A stretch of DNA of 64,000 nucleotides from Dipteris shenzhenensis. Its lineage: Eukaryota > Polypodiophyta > Polypodiopsida > Gleicheniales. Every line of letters begins with the position of its first letter. The first letter of the stretch is position 1. Below are positions 43,239 to 53,551 of this stretch, piece by piece. The notes under the pieces are model-generated. The model ran no database searches, was not told where the DNA came from, and saw only the letters and a program-made list of their open reading frames with translations. The stretch is from the NCBI GenBank assembly GCA_047967505.1, contig CM106541.1. One strand, 5' to 3'. The position numbers and the translations under genes were made by a program.

Positions 43239-43499
43239 TGTTGAGATATCGAGCTCCACTCGCGATATGTCAGGGTGACTGTTGTGCATTTATGTCACCG
43301 ACTTGTTAGCTGCAGATGCAGTCGGTATACCGCCCATGAATAATAGTTGGATGACAGCTATCCTTATCTACTCTAGTTTGTGGCTCAGTTAGTATGCCAC
43401 CTTAGCTGTTTTCAGCCTCCACCTTTGTGTGTATTCCCCCATTGTGTATGTGAGAAAGTCACAAGTGAGCTTCCTTCCTTCTCTCCCACTATCTTCACA
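43239..43499 (+). repeat. A4 3' LTR with 91-bp deletion
   Basis: 261 bp. Identical in layout to the 5' LTR except that 91 bases between CCACCTTAG and CTGTTTTCAGCC are gone, taking the CACATATAGGG promoter-like segment. Confidence 0.93.
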
Positions 43500-43504
43500 T
43501 ATAT

Positions 43505-44342
43505 TTGGGCATGCTTAATAGCTTCCTCAAAGTTTTAGGAGAATTTCTTTTCACCTCAACCTTGTAAGTGTCTTTAAGACCTCTCATGAAACCCCTTATC
43601 TTTTGGAATTCATCAATTCCCTTCAGCGTAAGGACTGCCTCACTATAGTTTGCTATGTACTAGACTAGAGTGTTTTTACCCATTGTGCAATTGTCCCAAG
43701 CCTCCCACACTCCTTCTGATTCATTTTCTAGTAAAAACTCTTTTAGGAAGGCTTGTTCAAACTCAATCCAATACCTAGTAATTCTATCATTTTTCTTGAG
43801 GCTCATCCACCATTTATAGGCTTTATTTCCAAGGGAAAGACTTGCTTCCATGACTTTATTTTTAGGAGGAGTATTCCTGAGTTCATGGAAGTCTTGCCAC
43901 CTTTGCAAGAACATATTAATCGCATCTTTATTACACTCTTCTTCTTCCCCATTGAAAATTTGTGGTTTCAAGTCGTTAAGGATATTAGAGGTTTATCTAA
44001 GTCAAGAGGTGGACCTCTCAACTTGATTAGGAGGAATTAGTGATTTTTTGTAATAGATACCGATTGAGAATTAGCTATCTTAGTTATGGCTTCAACTAGG
44101 GTTTTCAATGTATCACTGGTGACTCCTAGCTATGTTTCTATATTTTGTGTTCGAGTTTCAAGTTTAGTGAATTCCGTAAATGGAATTCCATAATCACCGT
44201 AGTCTATATCCTCCATTTCCACATTATCCTCTTGAGTTTCAATTTGTACCTCCTCATGTGTTTCCTCTCCACCTATCACTTTTCCTTTTGTAGCCCTTTC
44301 CTCGACCTCCCTAATCATATCATCCCTTTCTAGAGTTATCAT
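43505..44342 (-). pseudogene. gag: G1 gag N-terminal and core
   Basis: 44130-44342 is an acidic N-terminal block (MITLERDDMIREVEERATKG). 43660-43971 holds the retrotransposon Gag core: MKPQIFNGEEEECNKDAINM...WWMSLKKNDRITRYWIEFEQAFLKEFL. 43505-43660 continues to the A4 insertion. Stops at about 43972-44040 and near 43660 break it. Zinc knuckle and protease continue at 32337 after A4 and A3 are removed. Confidence 0.83.
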
Positions 44343-45253
44343 TTTAAAGACGTGTATTTTTCTAGAAATTATAAAGCAAAGTGCTTTATGTCAAAAAGAA
44401 AAATGCGATGCCCACTTCCCTGGTATTTGTTCGAGGCCTTGGATTCGTTTTTGAAATTGACATGTCCTTTACTTTGCAAGCGATCTTCACTTTGGACTCC
44501 GCTTTTACACTTTCTTCTATCTTGAACTCCTTGTTTTGAAATCTCAAACTCCTCAAACCAATCTCCAATCTTCCTCTTTGAGGATGGCAAGGTTAGGAAA
44601 ATTGGAAAGAACAAGGGGGTAAAAAAGAGTTTTAGAACCTTAGGAAGAAGAGGGGAAAAAAAGGTATTGATGAGTTGGCTTTTTTCTAAGGTCTTAGAAA
44701 CCTTAGATGACATGGCTTCCGTCTATGTTTTGCAAGTTGACGGGACTATTTGTATGATGATCTTATCAAACAAATGCACAATTATTTGTGGAACAATTTC
44801 CAATCTCTAAGACTTTGTAGGCTAGTAGGCTGCGCAGCTGCAGCAGAGTTGATAGCCTGAGGTTGCCTAACATTCATAATCTCGCACGACTCACAATAAA
44901 TATAATGCCCGCACATCAGCCACAGCTCCCGCATGACAGCACTCCCTCTACGCAAGAAATGACACAATCTATTCCAATCTCACTTGGGCCTTGAGTCTTG
45001 ACTCATCCTAAGATGTGCTTCGCAAAGCGTGCGGCCACCTTGAGCGTGAAACTTAGAAGTACTATGAATTTTTCAAACGTAATGCCTCGCCGCCTTACAT
45101 TAATGTCTTGCTGACAGCTGCCTATGCTACCTCGTAGTACTAAGTAGAACTAAGTAGCTCTCTTTATAGCTTCCCACCTCAATGTCAACCATAACTCGAA
45201 TTAATGCCAAGAATCACAAAAACTCTCTGTGCGTGTGATCCCTTCCTCATCAT
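44343..45253 (-). other. G1 untranslated leader
   Basis: About 900 bases between primer site and gag with no convincing coding. 44369-44713 has an open minus frame rich in Ser/Lys/Phe of no recognised type. Confidence 0.6.
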
Positions 45254-45266
45254 GGCTTTGACACCA
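45254..45266 (-). other. G1 primer-binding site
   Basis: Plus GGCTTTGACACCA, so minus TGGTGTCAAAGCC, one base from the LTR. It differs at two positions from the initiator-Met site TGGTATCAGAGCC; it may be a mutated Met site or use another tRNA. Confidence 0.7.
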
Positions 45267-45267
45267 G

Positions 45268-45621
45268 TGTTACATTACCTCAAACATAGAGGGCCTTTTC
45301 TCTGCTAATCCTCCCACCCACGGATTCTACTCAAGAGCTCGTTGTGAGTTGTGAGGTTCTCTACCCAAAACGTCCTTTTCTTTTTAGCTCCCTCTAGAAT
45401 CCTTCCTCCTAGCCCAGTACATGCCACGTGGATTTCTAGATGCCAAGTGTCCTTCTAGAAGACCTTAGTCTTTACCCCTTCTCGGCATCCCTCTCTAATG
45501 CTAGGCCCCACTTATGCCTAGCCACACTTAATTACATCCACCGTTGCAGTGTCAAGCCCTCTTGGTTTCCTGCCTCACCATAATCACATCGCATGGCTCC
45601 AAGATTATGGTTGACAAAACA
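45268..45621 (-). repeat. G1 5' LTR
   Basis: 354 bp, TGTTACATTACC to GGTTGACAAAACA on the plus strand. Its outer 68 bases match the 3' LTR fragment at 29146-29215. Confidence 0.82.
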
Positions 45622-46469
45622 AATAGGGTCTTATTAATGACAACAATGATACGTTTAGAGACAGAGGACTTGTCATTACAATGTGGCTTGAATTTTAAAA
45701 TGGTAACAAGCTTGAGGTGGTTTTATTGCTCTTTTCTTTTTCTTATGGCTCACACAAAAGTCCCATGGTTTCCATAATTAATCATATTCGTTGAGACATC
45801 TATAGATACATATCTCAAATTAGGTGATGCCATTTTCATAAGATCATAGTGGAGTCTCAATTTTGTAGGTCCAAACCTTGGATCTTTTTGTTCCTTGATT
45901 TCTTGGGACTACATGGTTGACTACCATAATTCTCAGCAGCTAACGGTATCATATGTTTGAGCCAGCCGATGACAAAGTTCAGCCATTGCATATGGTACTA
46001 AAGAGGTTTCAACTCTTGGACTTCTTGGTTAAGTTGGCTAGATTCCTCAATAAGGTCGATATCCATGTCAAAGTAGACACCTAAAAATTCCAAGATTGCA
46101 TAATCTAAATCCTCATTTCATCCTCATTATCTCTTAGCACTCCCTTCTCTTCCTATTTGCTTGCATAATTTTTTCCTTAGGGCTAGCCTTAACTATTTAG
46201 CTCCCCTTATTTTGCCTTACAATAGCATCATTTTCCCTTATAGATCCCTTAATTGTCTTGCCCTATAATGACTATTTTGATGTCTCTATGCCTCGTAGTG
46301 ACCAATGCAGTTTGTGGCTACCAAAAGCATAGATGTATCCTCTTTCTTCTTTGTAAATGGGATAGTGGTTGATTGAGGCCTAGTAGTATCCAAATACGTA
46401 TATGGAGTACTTTATTAAGGATGCACTACCTCCCTCTAGACCTTCAAGTTTATCTATATGGATATCCAA
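45622..46469. other. Unassigned spacer
   Basis: No recognised gene or repeat between the G1 LTR and the decayed frame at 46470. Confidence 0.45.
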
Positions 46470-46730
46470 AAATGCTTTTCAATTCAATGATAAGATCATG
46501 CATGCTGAACAGCTCTTTGTTAATTGGTATGAATGCTATGTCCTTACTAACTAATCACTATTTGTTGTGGCTCAAGCTAAGTTTCTTTTGTACCAAGAAT
46601 ACCATAACTACAATGACTAGGTATCTCAACTTCAAGCATAACTTGAAGAGCACATCCAAGAGGCAGGGAGATGCTCCAACTCAAAAGTGGACATGTAAGC
46701 TCAACTCATCCCTTCACTCTTTCTAGTAAA
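46470..46730 (+). pseudogene. Decayed coiled-coil-like coding remnant
   Basis: One plus-strand frame reads DKIMHAEQLFVNWYECYVLTN, stop, SLFVVAQAKFLLYQEYHNYND, stop, VSQLQA, stop, LEEHIQEAGRCSNSKVDM. The three internal stops (TAA, TAG, TAA) sit where Gln would fit, so single C-to-T changes explain them. The composition suggests a coiled coil; the parent protein is not recognised. Confidence 0.4.
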
Positions 46731-46980
46731 AGCAGAACCTATAGACTAGAGCATCTCCACTAGCTATTGTTTCCCTGCTACTGATCTTCTATGCACAGGC
46801 CTAGTATAGTAGTGATTATTGTGCTACTTTGATGGGATACCCAAATAGCAACTCTTTTTTGGATCACACTGTTAACTGCACACACTGTCTCTTTCTTGGT
46901 TAGCCAAGGAGTCAACTTGGGATCATAGTATAAGGCATAGTCTACTCTTATCAACTACATCAACTCTTAAGCATATCTTA

Positions 46981-47014
46981 TGAGAGTGCTCTCAACGGAA
47001 GCAAGAATGGAAGA

Positions 47015-47055
<41 letters not shown>

Positions 47056-47169
47056 ACACAAGTTTTGGTGGGTGCAGAACCACCCTAATCTTCTTTTTCA
47101 TTCATTTATATATGTGTTTGAGTATTGTACATAACCGAGGTAAAGGGACAGTGACCTTTAACCCCCACA
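46981..47169 (-). repeat. C1 3' LTR
   Basis: 189 bp, TGAGAGTGCTCTC to CCCCCACA, carrying a (GA)n run at about 47017-47053. Purine tract on the minus strand (AAGTGGGAGGT) at 47170-47180. Confidence 0.93.
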
Positions 47170-47180
47170 ACCTCCCACTT

Positions 47181-48204
47181 AAAGGACAATGTGCCTTTAA
47201 GGGAGAACAACCAGTGAGCATACTATCCAATGCCCATCAATACACGACAATACTCAAACCGCTGACTAGGTAGACTCTTCGTCAGCATATCTACAGGGTT
47301 ATCATCTGTATGAACCTTGACAAGCTCTATGCGCTTGTCCTCAAGTACCTCCCTGATGAAATGGTACCTGATCTCAATGTGTTTGGTCTTTGCATGAAAG
47401 ACCGGATTCCATGCTAACTAAATATGCTAACTAAATAGCACTCATGGAATCACTATGCAATGTCGGTACACCTGTATGAATCCCCAAATCTCCCACTAGC
47501 CGATCAAGCCATATAGCCTCCTTGCAACCCTTTGTGGCTACAACATACTCAGCCTCTGTGGTAGACAAAGCAACGTACTTTTGTGCATGAGACATCCATG
47601 ACACTGCACCACCTACAAAGGTGAACACATAACTAGAAGTGGATCTCCTACTATCCACATGCCATGCATAGTCTGAATTTGTGTACCCAAGTACATGCAT
47701 GTCTCCTCTACCAAAGTAGATGCACATCTCCTTGGTACCCTTCATGTGCCTCATGATGCACTTAACTGCCTCCCAATGCCTCTTTCCTAGATTAGCCATA
47801 TACCGACTAACAACTTCCACTGCAAATGCAATGTCTGCTCTAGTAGCTATCATAGCATACATAAGACTCCCAACTGCTGATGCAAAAGGAACCTTGGCCA
47901 TCATGGCCCTCTCCTCATCTGATTTGGGAGTATCTGTATGACTCAGTTTCACATATGGAGGCAATGGAGTACTCACTGCCTTCCCCCCCTCCATATTGAA
48001 ATGATGTAATACTTTTGTAACATACTCTTTTTGTGAAAGCCAAAGGAGTTTCCTACTCCGATCATGCATGATGCGCATACCAAGAATATGACCTGCAAAT
48101 CCCAAATCCTTCATATCAAAGGCCTCATGCAACTTGGCCTTTAATGCATCTAGCTCATAAGTATTCTTGCTAGCCAATAGCATATCATCCACATATAGTG
48201 CCAA
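47181..48204 (-). pseudogene. pol: C1 RT end and RNase H
   Basis: 47431-48204 is a 257-codon open block: ALYVDDMLLASKN (catalytic YVDD at 48184-48195 intact), LGMRIMHDRSRKLLWLSQKEY, RADIAFAVEVVSRYM, then RNase H GYTNSDYAWHVDSRRSTSSYV (first acidic residue Asn) and STTEAEYV. It ends at a TAG in DSMSAI*LA. Just beyond, a 13-bp tandem duplication (about 47412-47437) shifts the frame before the last RNase H segment (HIEIRYHFI-like, 47340-47400). Confidence 0.9.
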
Positions 48205-48279
48205 GATTATCAGGCTATTATTTTTAGCCCTTTTAGTGTAGAGGCAGTGATCAATTTCACTCCTTCTAAAACCCTGGGA

Positions 48280-49047
48280 CTAAATGAAAGCATCAAACTT
48301 CTGATACCATTCTCTAGGCGCTTGCTTAAGACCATAGAGACTCTTCTTTAGCTTGCAAACTAAATGCTCTTTGCCCTTTTCTTCAAAGCCTTCCGACTGC
48401 ATCATGTAAATTCCCTCATGCAAATCCCCATGCAAGAAAGCTGTCTTGACATCCATCTGCATAAGCTCCATATCTTCTGATGCCACTAGTCCAAGCATGC
48501 ATCTAAGTGTGGTCATCTTCACAACCGGAGAGAATATCTCATCAAAGTCCACACCCTTCTCTTGCTTGAACCCTTTAGCGACCAAACGGGCCTTGTACCT
48601 AGGCACATCATCACCTGTGACCTTCATTTTGTAGACCCATTTACATGGCAATGCTTTCTTTCCATGTGGCAAAGAAACCAAGTCCCAAGTCTTATTCTTC
48701 ATAAGTGAACTCATCTCTGATTGCATAGCATACTCCCACTTGCATTGATCCTCACGCATCATAGCCTCTTTGTAGCAAGAAGGCTCCCCGCAATCAGTAA
48801 GCATCACATAGTCTACCCCTGGAATAAACTTAACAAGTAGTCTAGACACTCTAGAAGATCTTCTCAAGGGCATTTCAGCTTGCCGTCCCACCTGCATATC
48901 AGCCACATTTGGCTCATCATTTCCACCAATAGATGATCCATCATCTACCCTTGATTGTATACCTGTGGGAGTACTTGGTGGTACCATTTCTTGCACATTT
49001 GGTGCATGGACAGCTTGCTGTCTATCAACATATGCAGGTGGATTCAC
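48280..49047 (-). pseudogene. pol: C1 integrase linker and reverse transcriptase start
   Basis: 255 codons open: a linker with PLRRSSRVSRLLVKFIPG, then KNKTWDLVSLPHGKKALPCK, KARLVAKGFKQEKGVDFDEI, MDVKTAFLHGDLHEGIYMMQ and [20 protein letters not shown]. It stops 75 bases before the YVDD block, where a frameshift lies near 48215-48280. Confidence 0.9.
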
Positions 49048-49236
49048 ATCCTAGAAAGTGATTCTCCTCATTTCCACATCCCTCATGGGTGCCTTATGCA
49101 TCTTCTTCTCATTGAAGACCACATCATGGCTGCGTATGATCTTCTTTACTTCTGGATCCCAGAGACGATAGCCCATCTCTCCACTTTCACCATAACCCAG
49201 AAAGATGCATTTCCTAGACTTAGGATCTAGCTTCTT

Positions 49237-49999
49237 TTAAAGCTCTTTTAGCACATGTGCATATTCCTCACACCCAAATATACACAAATGAGGGTAAGAG
49301 GGCTTCTTGCCACTCCATGCCTTTTCAAGAATACCACCATCCAAACTCTTACTAGGTGATCTATTGATCACATGCACTGCAGTCTTCATTGCCTCAGCCC
49401 AAAAACCACCAGAAAGACTTGCATTGGAAAGCATGCATTGCAACCTTTCTTGAATGGTACGGTTCATCTTTTCTGCAACTGGATTTTGCTCTGGAGTACG
49501 ATGGGATGTGAGCTCCCTCTTAATCCCACGTGTATCACAGAAATGCTGAAAGTCATGAGAGAGATACTCTCCACCATTGTCAGTCCATAGGCATTTAAGC
49601 GTTCTACCTGACTGATTCTCAACCAAGGCCAGCCATTTTTGAAATACCTGGAACACATCACTCTTTCGAGCTATAGCATAAGCCCACACTTTTCTAGTTG
49701 CATCATCAATGAATGTCACATAGTATTCAGTCCCGCCTAATGACCGTGTAGGCATGGGACCACATACGTCTGAATGCACCAAATCAAGCTTTTCAAACTC
49801 TTTCTTTCCCCTTGTTTTATGGTCTGATTTAGTCTACTTCCCATAGAGACAGTGCTCACAAAATTCAAAATCAGAGAAACTCAAATGCGGTACATAACCC
49901 AAACGGCATAAGAGTTTCATTCCATTCTAGCTCATGTGCCCCAACCTGCAATGCCACAAAGAAGTGCTTGGCTGCTCGGTTATTACAACAACATGATCA
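49237..49999 (-). pseudogene. pol: C1 integrase
   Basis: 49237-49782 is open for 181 codons: VHSDVCGPMPTRSLGGTEYY (first Asp), WTDNGGEYLSHDF (second Asp), PEQNPVAEKMNRTIQ (Glu; the usual NGVAER has Pro for Gly), VFGCEEY at the end as IFGCEEYAHV. Upstream GAG-pre-integrase remnants (SLWHCRLGHMS at about 49930, C..C near 49850) carry a TAG at about 49926 and 49835. Downstream 49050-49236 continues to the conserved LGYGESGEMGYRLWDP-like segment. Confidence 0.9.
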
Positions 50000-50463
50000 A
50001 ATACCCCTGATACATGTAAGGGATACAAAGTCCCACACTTGGCACCCCTGGCCAAAAGCATAGAGCCCTTCTGAATTGTCCAAGTTTGAAAGCCAAAAGT
50101 GGTGTGAAAACCAGCATCATCTAGCTGACCCACTGAAATAAGACTCTTGGTCAACTTAGGCACATGTCTCACATGTTTCAAAACAAATGCAGACCCATTT
50201 GCAAAAGAAAACTTTATGTCACCTGCTCCCACTATGTCACATGCATAGTCATTTCCAAGATGCACACAACCTGTCTTTCCACTGTCATAAGTGGAGAACC
50301 ATTCCATATGGGGAGTAACATGGAATGCAGCACCAGAATCCAAAATCCAATCCTGGGAATATGCATCATCTGAAGTGGTAAGCAACTCTGCAGATAAACT
50401 AGACATGAAGAGAACATCATTGTCACTATCATGTGTGACTGCATTGATCTCCTTGATCTTCAC
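49927..50463 (-). pseudogene. pol: C1 protease
   Basis: 178 codons open. WILDSGAAFHVTPHMEWF carries the aspartic site DSGA at about 50330-50345. VGAGDIKFSFANGSAFVLKH and LISVGQLDDAGFH follow, then the start of the GAG-pre-integrase domain. No stop lies within the protease core. Confidence 0.9.
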
Positions 50464-50544
50464 TTTTCCTTTGTCCTCACTTGGACTCTCTTCCTTTTGA
50501 TTTGCACCCCAATTTGCATTCTTTTTCTTATCCTTTTGCTCTCT

Positions 50545-51300
50545 TTTTAGCTTTGTAGCAATCCTTTTTCATATGGCCCTTCTTGCCACAGTGGTAACAC
50601 TCAATGTTCCATGCCCTGGATTTGCTACGAGACTTCCCTCTTTCTTGGGACTTCCCCCTGAACTATGATCTGCCCCTTTGCACATTTAAGGCTGCATCCT
50701 ACTTGTTGCTATCCATAGACTTCCGTCTAATCTCCTCGACCAACAAGCTACCCACAACATCATCAAATTTCAGTACTCCACCAGGTGCAGAGTTACTGAC
50801 AGCTATATGGAAGGTATCCCATGAGGATGGCAATGAACATAAGAGAAATATTGCCTTAGTCTCCACATCAAAATTCATCTTCTGAGCCTAAAGCTCGCTG
50901 AAAATAATATTGAATTCATTCAAGTGTGAATCAATGGAGACCCCTTCCTTCATCTGTAGCTCAAAAAACCTCTTCATGAGGTAAACTTTATTAGAGGCAT
51001 TTCCTTCTCATAAGTGGCACATAGTTTCTTCCACAAATCTTCCGTAGTCTGCTCATTTACTACTGTGAAATAAACTGACTCTGCAAGGTGAAGTCTAATA
51101 GTAGACTTTACTAATGCATCCAACTCATTCCAATCATCCTCAGACATATTTGCAGGCTTAGCTTCAATCCCTGCCAAGGGTTTAATCTGCTTCTTTTGAA
51201 TAAGCACATCCCTTATTTGTTCTTTCCACAAAGAAAAGTTTGTCCCATCAAACTTTTTAATGCTGAAAAACTCCTTTTCAGACATGGAAGAGGATGCCAT
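50545..51300 (-). pseudogene. gag: C1 gag with zinc knuckle
   Basis: ATG at about 51300: MASSSMSEKEFFSIKKFDGTN, then FSLWKEQIRDVLIQKKQIKPL, the copia UBN2-type Gag. A one-base shift near 51005 ends the frame (TGA at 50974); the following VYLMKRFFELQMKEG is in another frame. The zinc knuckle CYHCGKKGHMKKDC lies at about 50555-50600, and a Lys-rich tail runs to about 50470. Confidence 0.87.
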
Positions 51301-51324
51301 GATGCAAATGAAACAAAATTCCAA

Positions 51325-52748
51325 ATGCTAGTGCCTACAAGAGAGAATCACACCAAATACCAGGTGCACCCAAATGTGTATGCCACAATAGAGTGAAATA
51401 TCACCAAAACTCAAAGCTCAAAGCATCAAAAGATGCATCTAACTCATGTGCATATACTATGCATCCATATGAGCAAATCTGGCCCAAAAGAAAATGCCAA
51501 CTGCAATGGCAATCCAAAATGCCAATAAGTGCCAAATGACTCAAGCATAAACACCGTCCACTGGCATATGCATTAATAATATCTCATCCAAGAGAGCATA
51601 GCACTATCAGTGCATCACTTGCAATGTGTCAAAGCTGTCCCTCAACATAAAATAGCATCCATGTGCAAAGCGTCCATAAAAATAGCATCCCACAAGGCAA
51701 TTTAGGCATATCAGTGCATCCAATAAGGACCGCAATGCATCCAAATGGCCTATAAATCATCCACTACAACCCAATGCATACCACAAATGAGCGCACACTG
51801 CTCAAACTGCAACCAGAGTGATCTGCATAAGGTATGCTCAAGAAATCATAGTCCCATGGTAATGACCGCTACTGAAAATAGAACCTGAGATGCCTCAAAA
51901 CATGGGCGCCATTGCATAATCGGACTCAGCAAGAAAATCTGCAAATGTCTCTCTTCTGCCAGAACTCCAAAATCCCAATCGATGAGTGAGAAATGGGAGT
52001 CAACACTTATCCACTGCCATGTGGCATAAATCTAAGGTTTCAAAACCTTAGAATGAAAAATGCATAATAGAGAGACGAAATTGAATACAGAGAGATCTAT
52101 AACTCTGAAAATCCTCCACCGAATTACGCAAGAACTGACAGGTAGGGGTTTTTGGGCATCCGAAACGCAATGGGATAGACGGTTTTGGAAACCATTGTCT
52201 CAATCACTGGGTCCAACACACAGACTAAAAAACGTTTTTGGAAACAGAGCTATTTGTAAACTCCACCGGAGTGCGAATGATGAGCAACATAGAAGTTTTA
52301 GGACCTCCTAAGTCCACCGGAATTGACAGATCTGCAAATGGTTGCTCCAAACTTGAGTTCCAATACCCGGGCAAAAAACGCAGAAACTGACACAGTGAGT
52401 CAAAAATCCAATGAAATGATCCCAGATTCAAGAATGAAGGTGTTTCCAAGCTCTTGAAGTGACGTGGATACCAAAAGCAAGCAATAGTTGCCTCTACAAG
52501 TCAATACGGAGTCTCTGTCATCGAACGAAACAAGGAAAAGCTCAAAAAATGACTTTTTCTTTGAAAACTCTTAAAAAGCTCTCAAAACCACTTCGCAAAA
52601 CCAAAGTGACTTTTCCAAAGGTTCCTCCAAGGTCTCTACACACTCGGATGCAAGTAAAGTCACCCACAAAGCTTCCCACAAAGCTTCTCCTTCCTTCCAC
52701 AGAGCTACTGAGCTTCAAGCATTCATGCACACTCAGCTAGATCACCCG
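51325..52748 (-). other. C1 leader
   Basis: About 1.4 kb between the primer site and gag, longer than typical for copia. Short open frames occur but none is recognised. Confidence 0.7.
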
Positions 52749-52761
52749 GGCTCTGATACCA
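52749..52761 (-). other. C1 primer-binding site (initiator Met tRNA)
   Basis: Plus GGCTCTGATACCA, so minus TGGTATCAGAGCC, two bases from the LTR. Confidence 0.92.
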
Positions 52762-52763
52762 AT

Positions 52764-52943
52764 TGAGAGTGCTCTCAACGGAAGTAAGAATGGAAGGAGA
52801 GAGAGAGAGAGAGAGAGAGACAAAGAGCCACACAAGTTTTGGTGGGTGCGGAACCACCCTAATCTTCTTTTTCATTCATTTATATATGTGTTTGAGTATT
52901 GTACATAACCGGGGTAAAGGCACAGTGACCTTTAACCCCCACA
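52764..52943 (-). repeat. C1 5' LTR
   Basis: 180 bp, TGAGAGTGCTCTC to CCCCCACA, with a shorter GA run (about 52797-52820) than the 3' LTR. Confidence 0.93.
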
Positions 52944-52948
52944 TCTTA

Positions 52949-53302
52949 CTGGTTTTGCTTTTTCCTACTACCAGATAGTGGTCATATTATATGCAATTAT
53001 CCCTCTTTAGAGGGGAAGATTTTGTCAAGTTTTGAGACACCATTGTACAAATCATATGATTAGAATATAATCAAATTTTCTTTGCCCAAAATTTTGTTTT
53101 TGAAAAGTATATTAGCATGTCCTTTGGCAACATCAAGGTTTGAGCTCATCTACCTATTCCTTAGTGAATGTTCCTACATTGAGACTGCCTACAAAAAAGC
53201 ATGACAAGACCAATGATTGCATGGATACATGTAAATCTATGTTTATAGTACCTAAGAACAATAAAGAGCTATAATTAGAGCTTATAGAATTGACATATGA
53301 GT
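52949..53302. other. Unassigned AT-rich spacer
   Basis: Pre-insertion DNA right of C1; nothing recognised, though it leads into the gag-like frame below. Confidence 0.4.
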
Positions 53303-53551
53303 ATTAGAACCCTATAGTAATAGATTTTCCAAGTGTTATTATGAGGTTGATGGATCCCTTAGGGAGTATATCCAAAATTTTGAATTATTTATCCATAGGA
53401 AATCTCATTTGCCCTCCCGAAATAGTCAAGTGCAATGGTTTTTAAGTGCATTGTCACTAGAGCTAAGACATCTAATACACTTGCACAAGTGCTCCACCCT
53501 AGATGTTGCTATAGAATTTGCCAAGGATTGGGACTCTGTAGCTCTAGATTA
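53303..53551 (+). pseudogene. gag: Gypsy-like gag fragment
   Basis: About 80 codons open without an ATG: YEVDGSLREYIQNFELFIHR, QVQWFLSALSLELRHLI and STLDVAIEFAKDWDS, ending in TAG. The pattern GSL.EY...F..........FL..L...........A...A..WE is that of retrotransposon Gag. No other parts of the element were found nearby. Confidence 0.5.

Larger units (their letters stand above)
38021..43499 (+). mobile_element. Ty1/copia family A element A4, full length
   Basis: 5' LTR 38021-38372, 3' LTR 43239-43499, flanked by a perfect TATAT duplication (38016-38020 and 43500-43504). Length 5,479 bp. It is inserted in G1 gag in the opposite direction to A3, head to head. About ten stops interrupt the reading frame; the RT site is intact. 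The 3' LTR has a 91-bp internal deletion. Confidence 0.94.
29146..45621 (-). mobile_element. Ty3/gypsy element G1, split by two copia insertions
   Basis: Minus strand: 5' LTR (45268-45621), primer site, leader, gag (44342 down), zinc knuckle, protease, RT, RNase H, integrase, purine tract and a 70-bp piece of the 3' LTR (29146-29215). RT before integrase defines Ty3/gypsy. Copia A4 and A3 sit in gag. Removing them and their 5-bp duplications leaves about 5.5 kb. The rest of the 3' LTR is replaced by the LINE. Active sites of protease and RT are mutated and integrase has an internal deletion. Confidence 0.9.
46981..52943 (-). mobile_element. Ty1/copia family C element C1, full length
   Basis: 3' LTR 46981-47169, 5' LTR 52764-52943, flanked by a perfect TCTTA duplication (46976-46980 and 52944-52948). 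Total 5,963 bp. Primer site for initiator Met tRNA, about 1.4 kb leader, gag, protease, integrase, RT, RNase H and purine tract are all in copia order. LTRs differ by only about four substitutions outside the GA microsatellite, so it is a fairly recent insertion, although frameshifts and stops are present. Confidence 0.95.

Noticed and set aside
38021-43499. A4 as an active, autonomous element
   Set aside because: About ten in-frame stops and an unequal LTR pair rule it out in its present form, despite intact RT and integrase residues.
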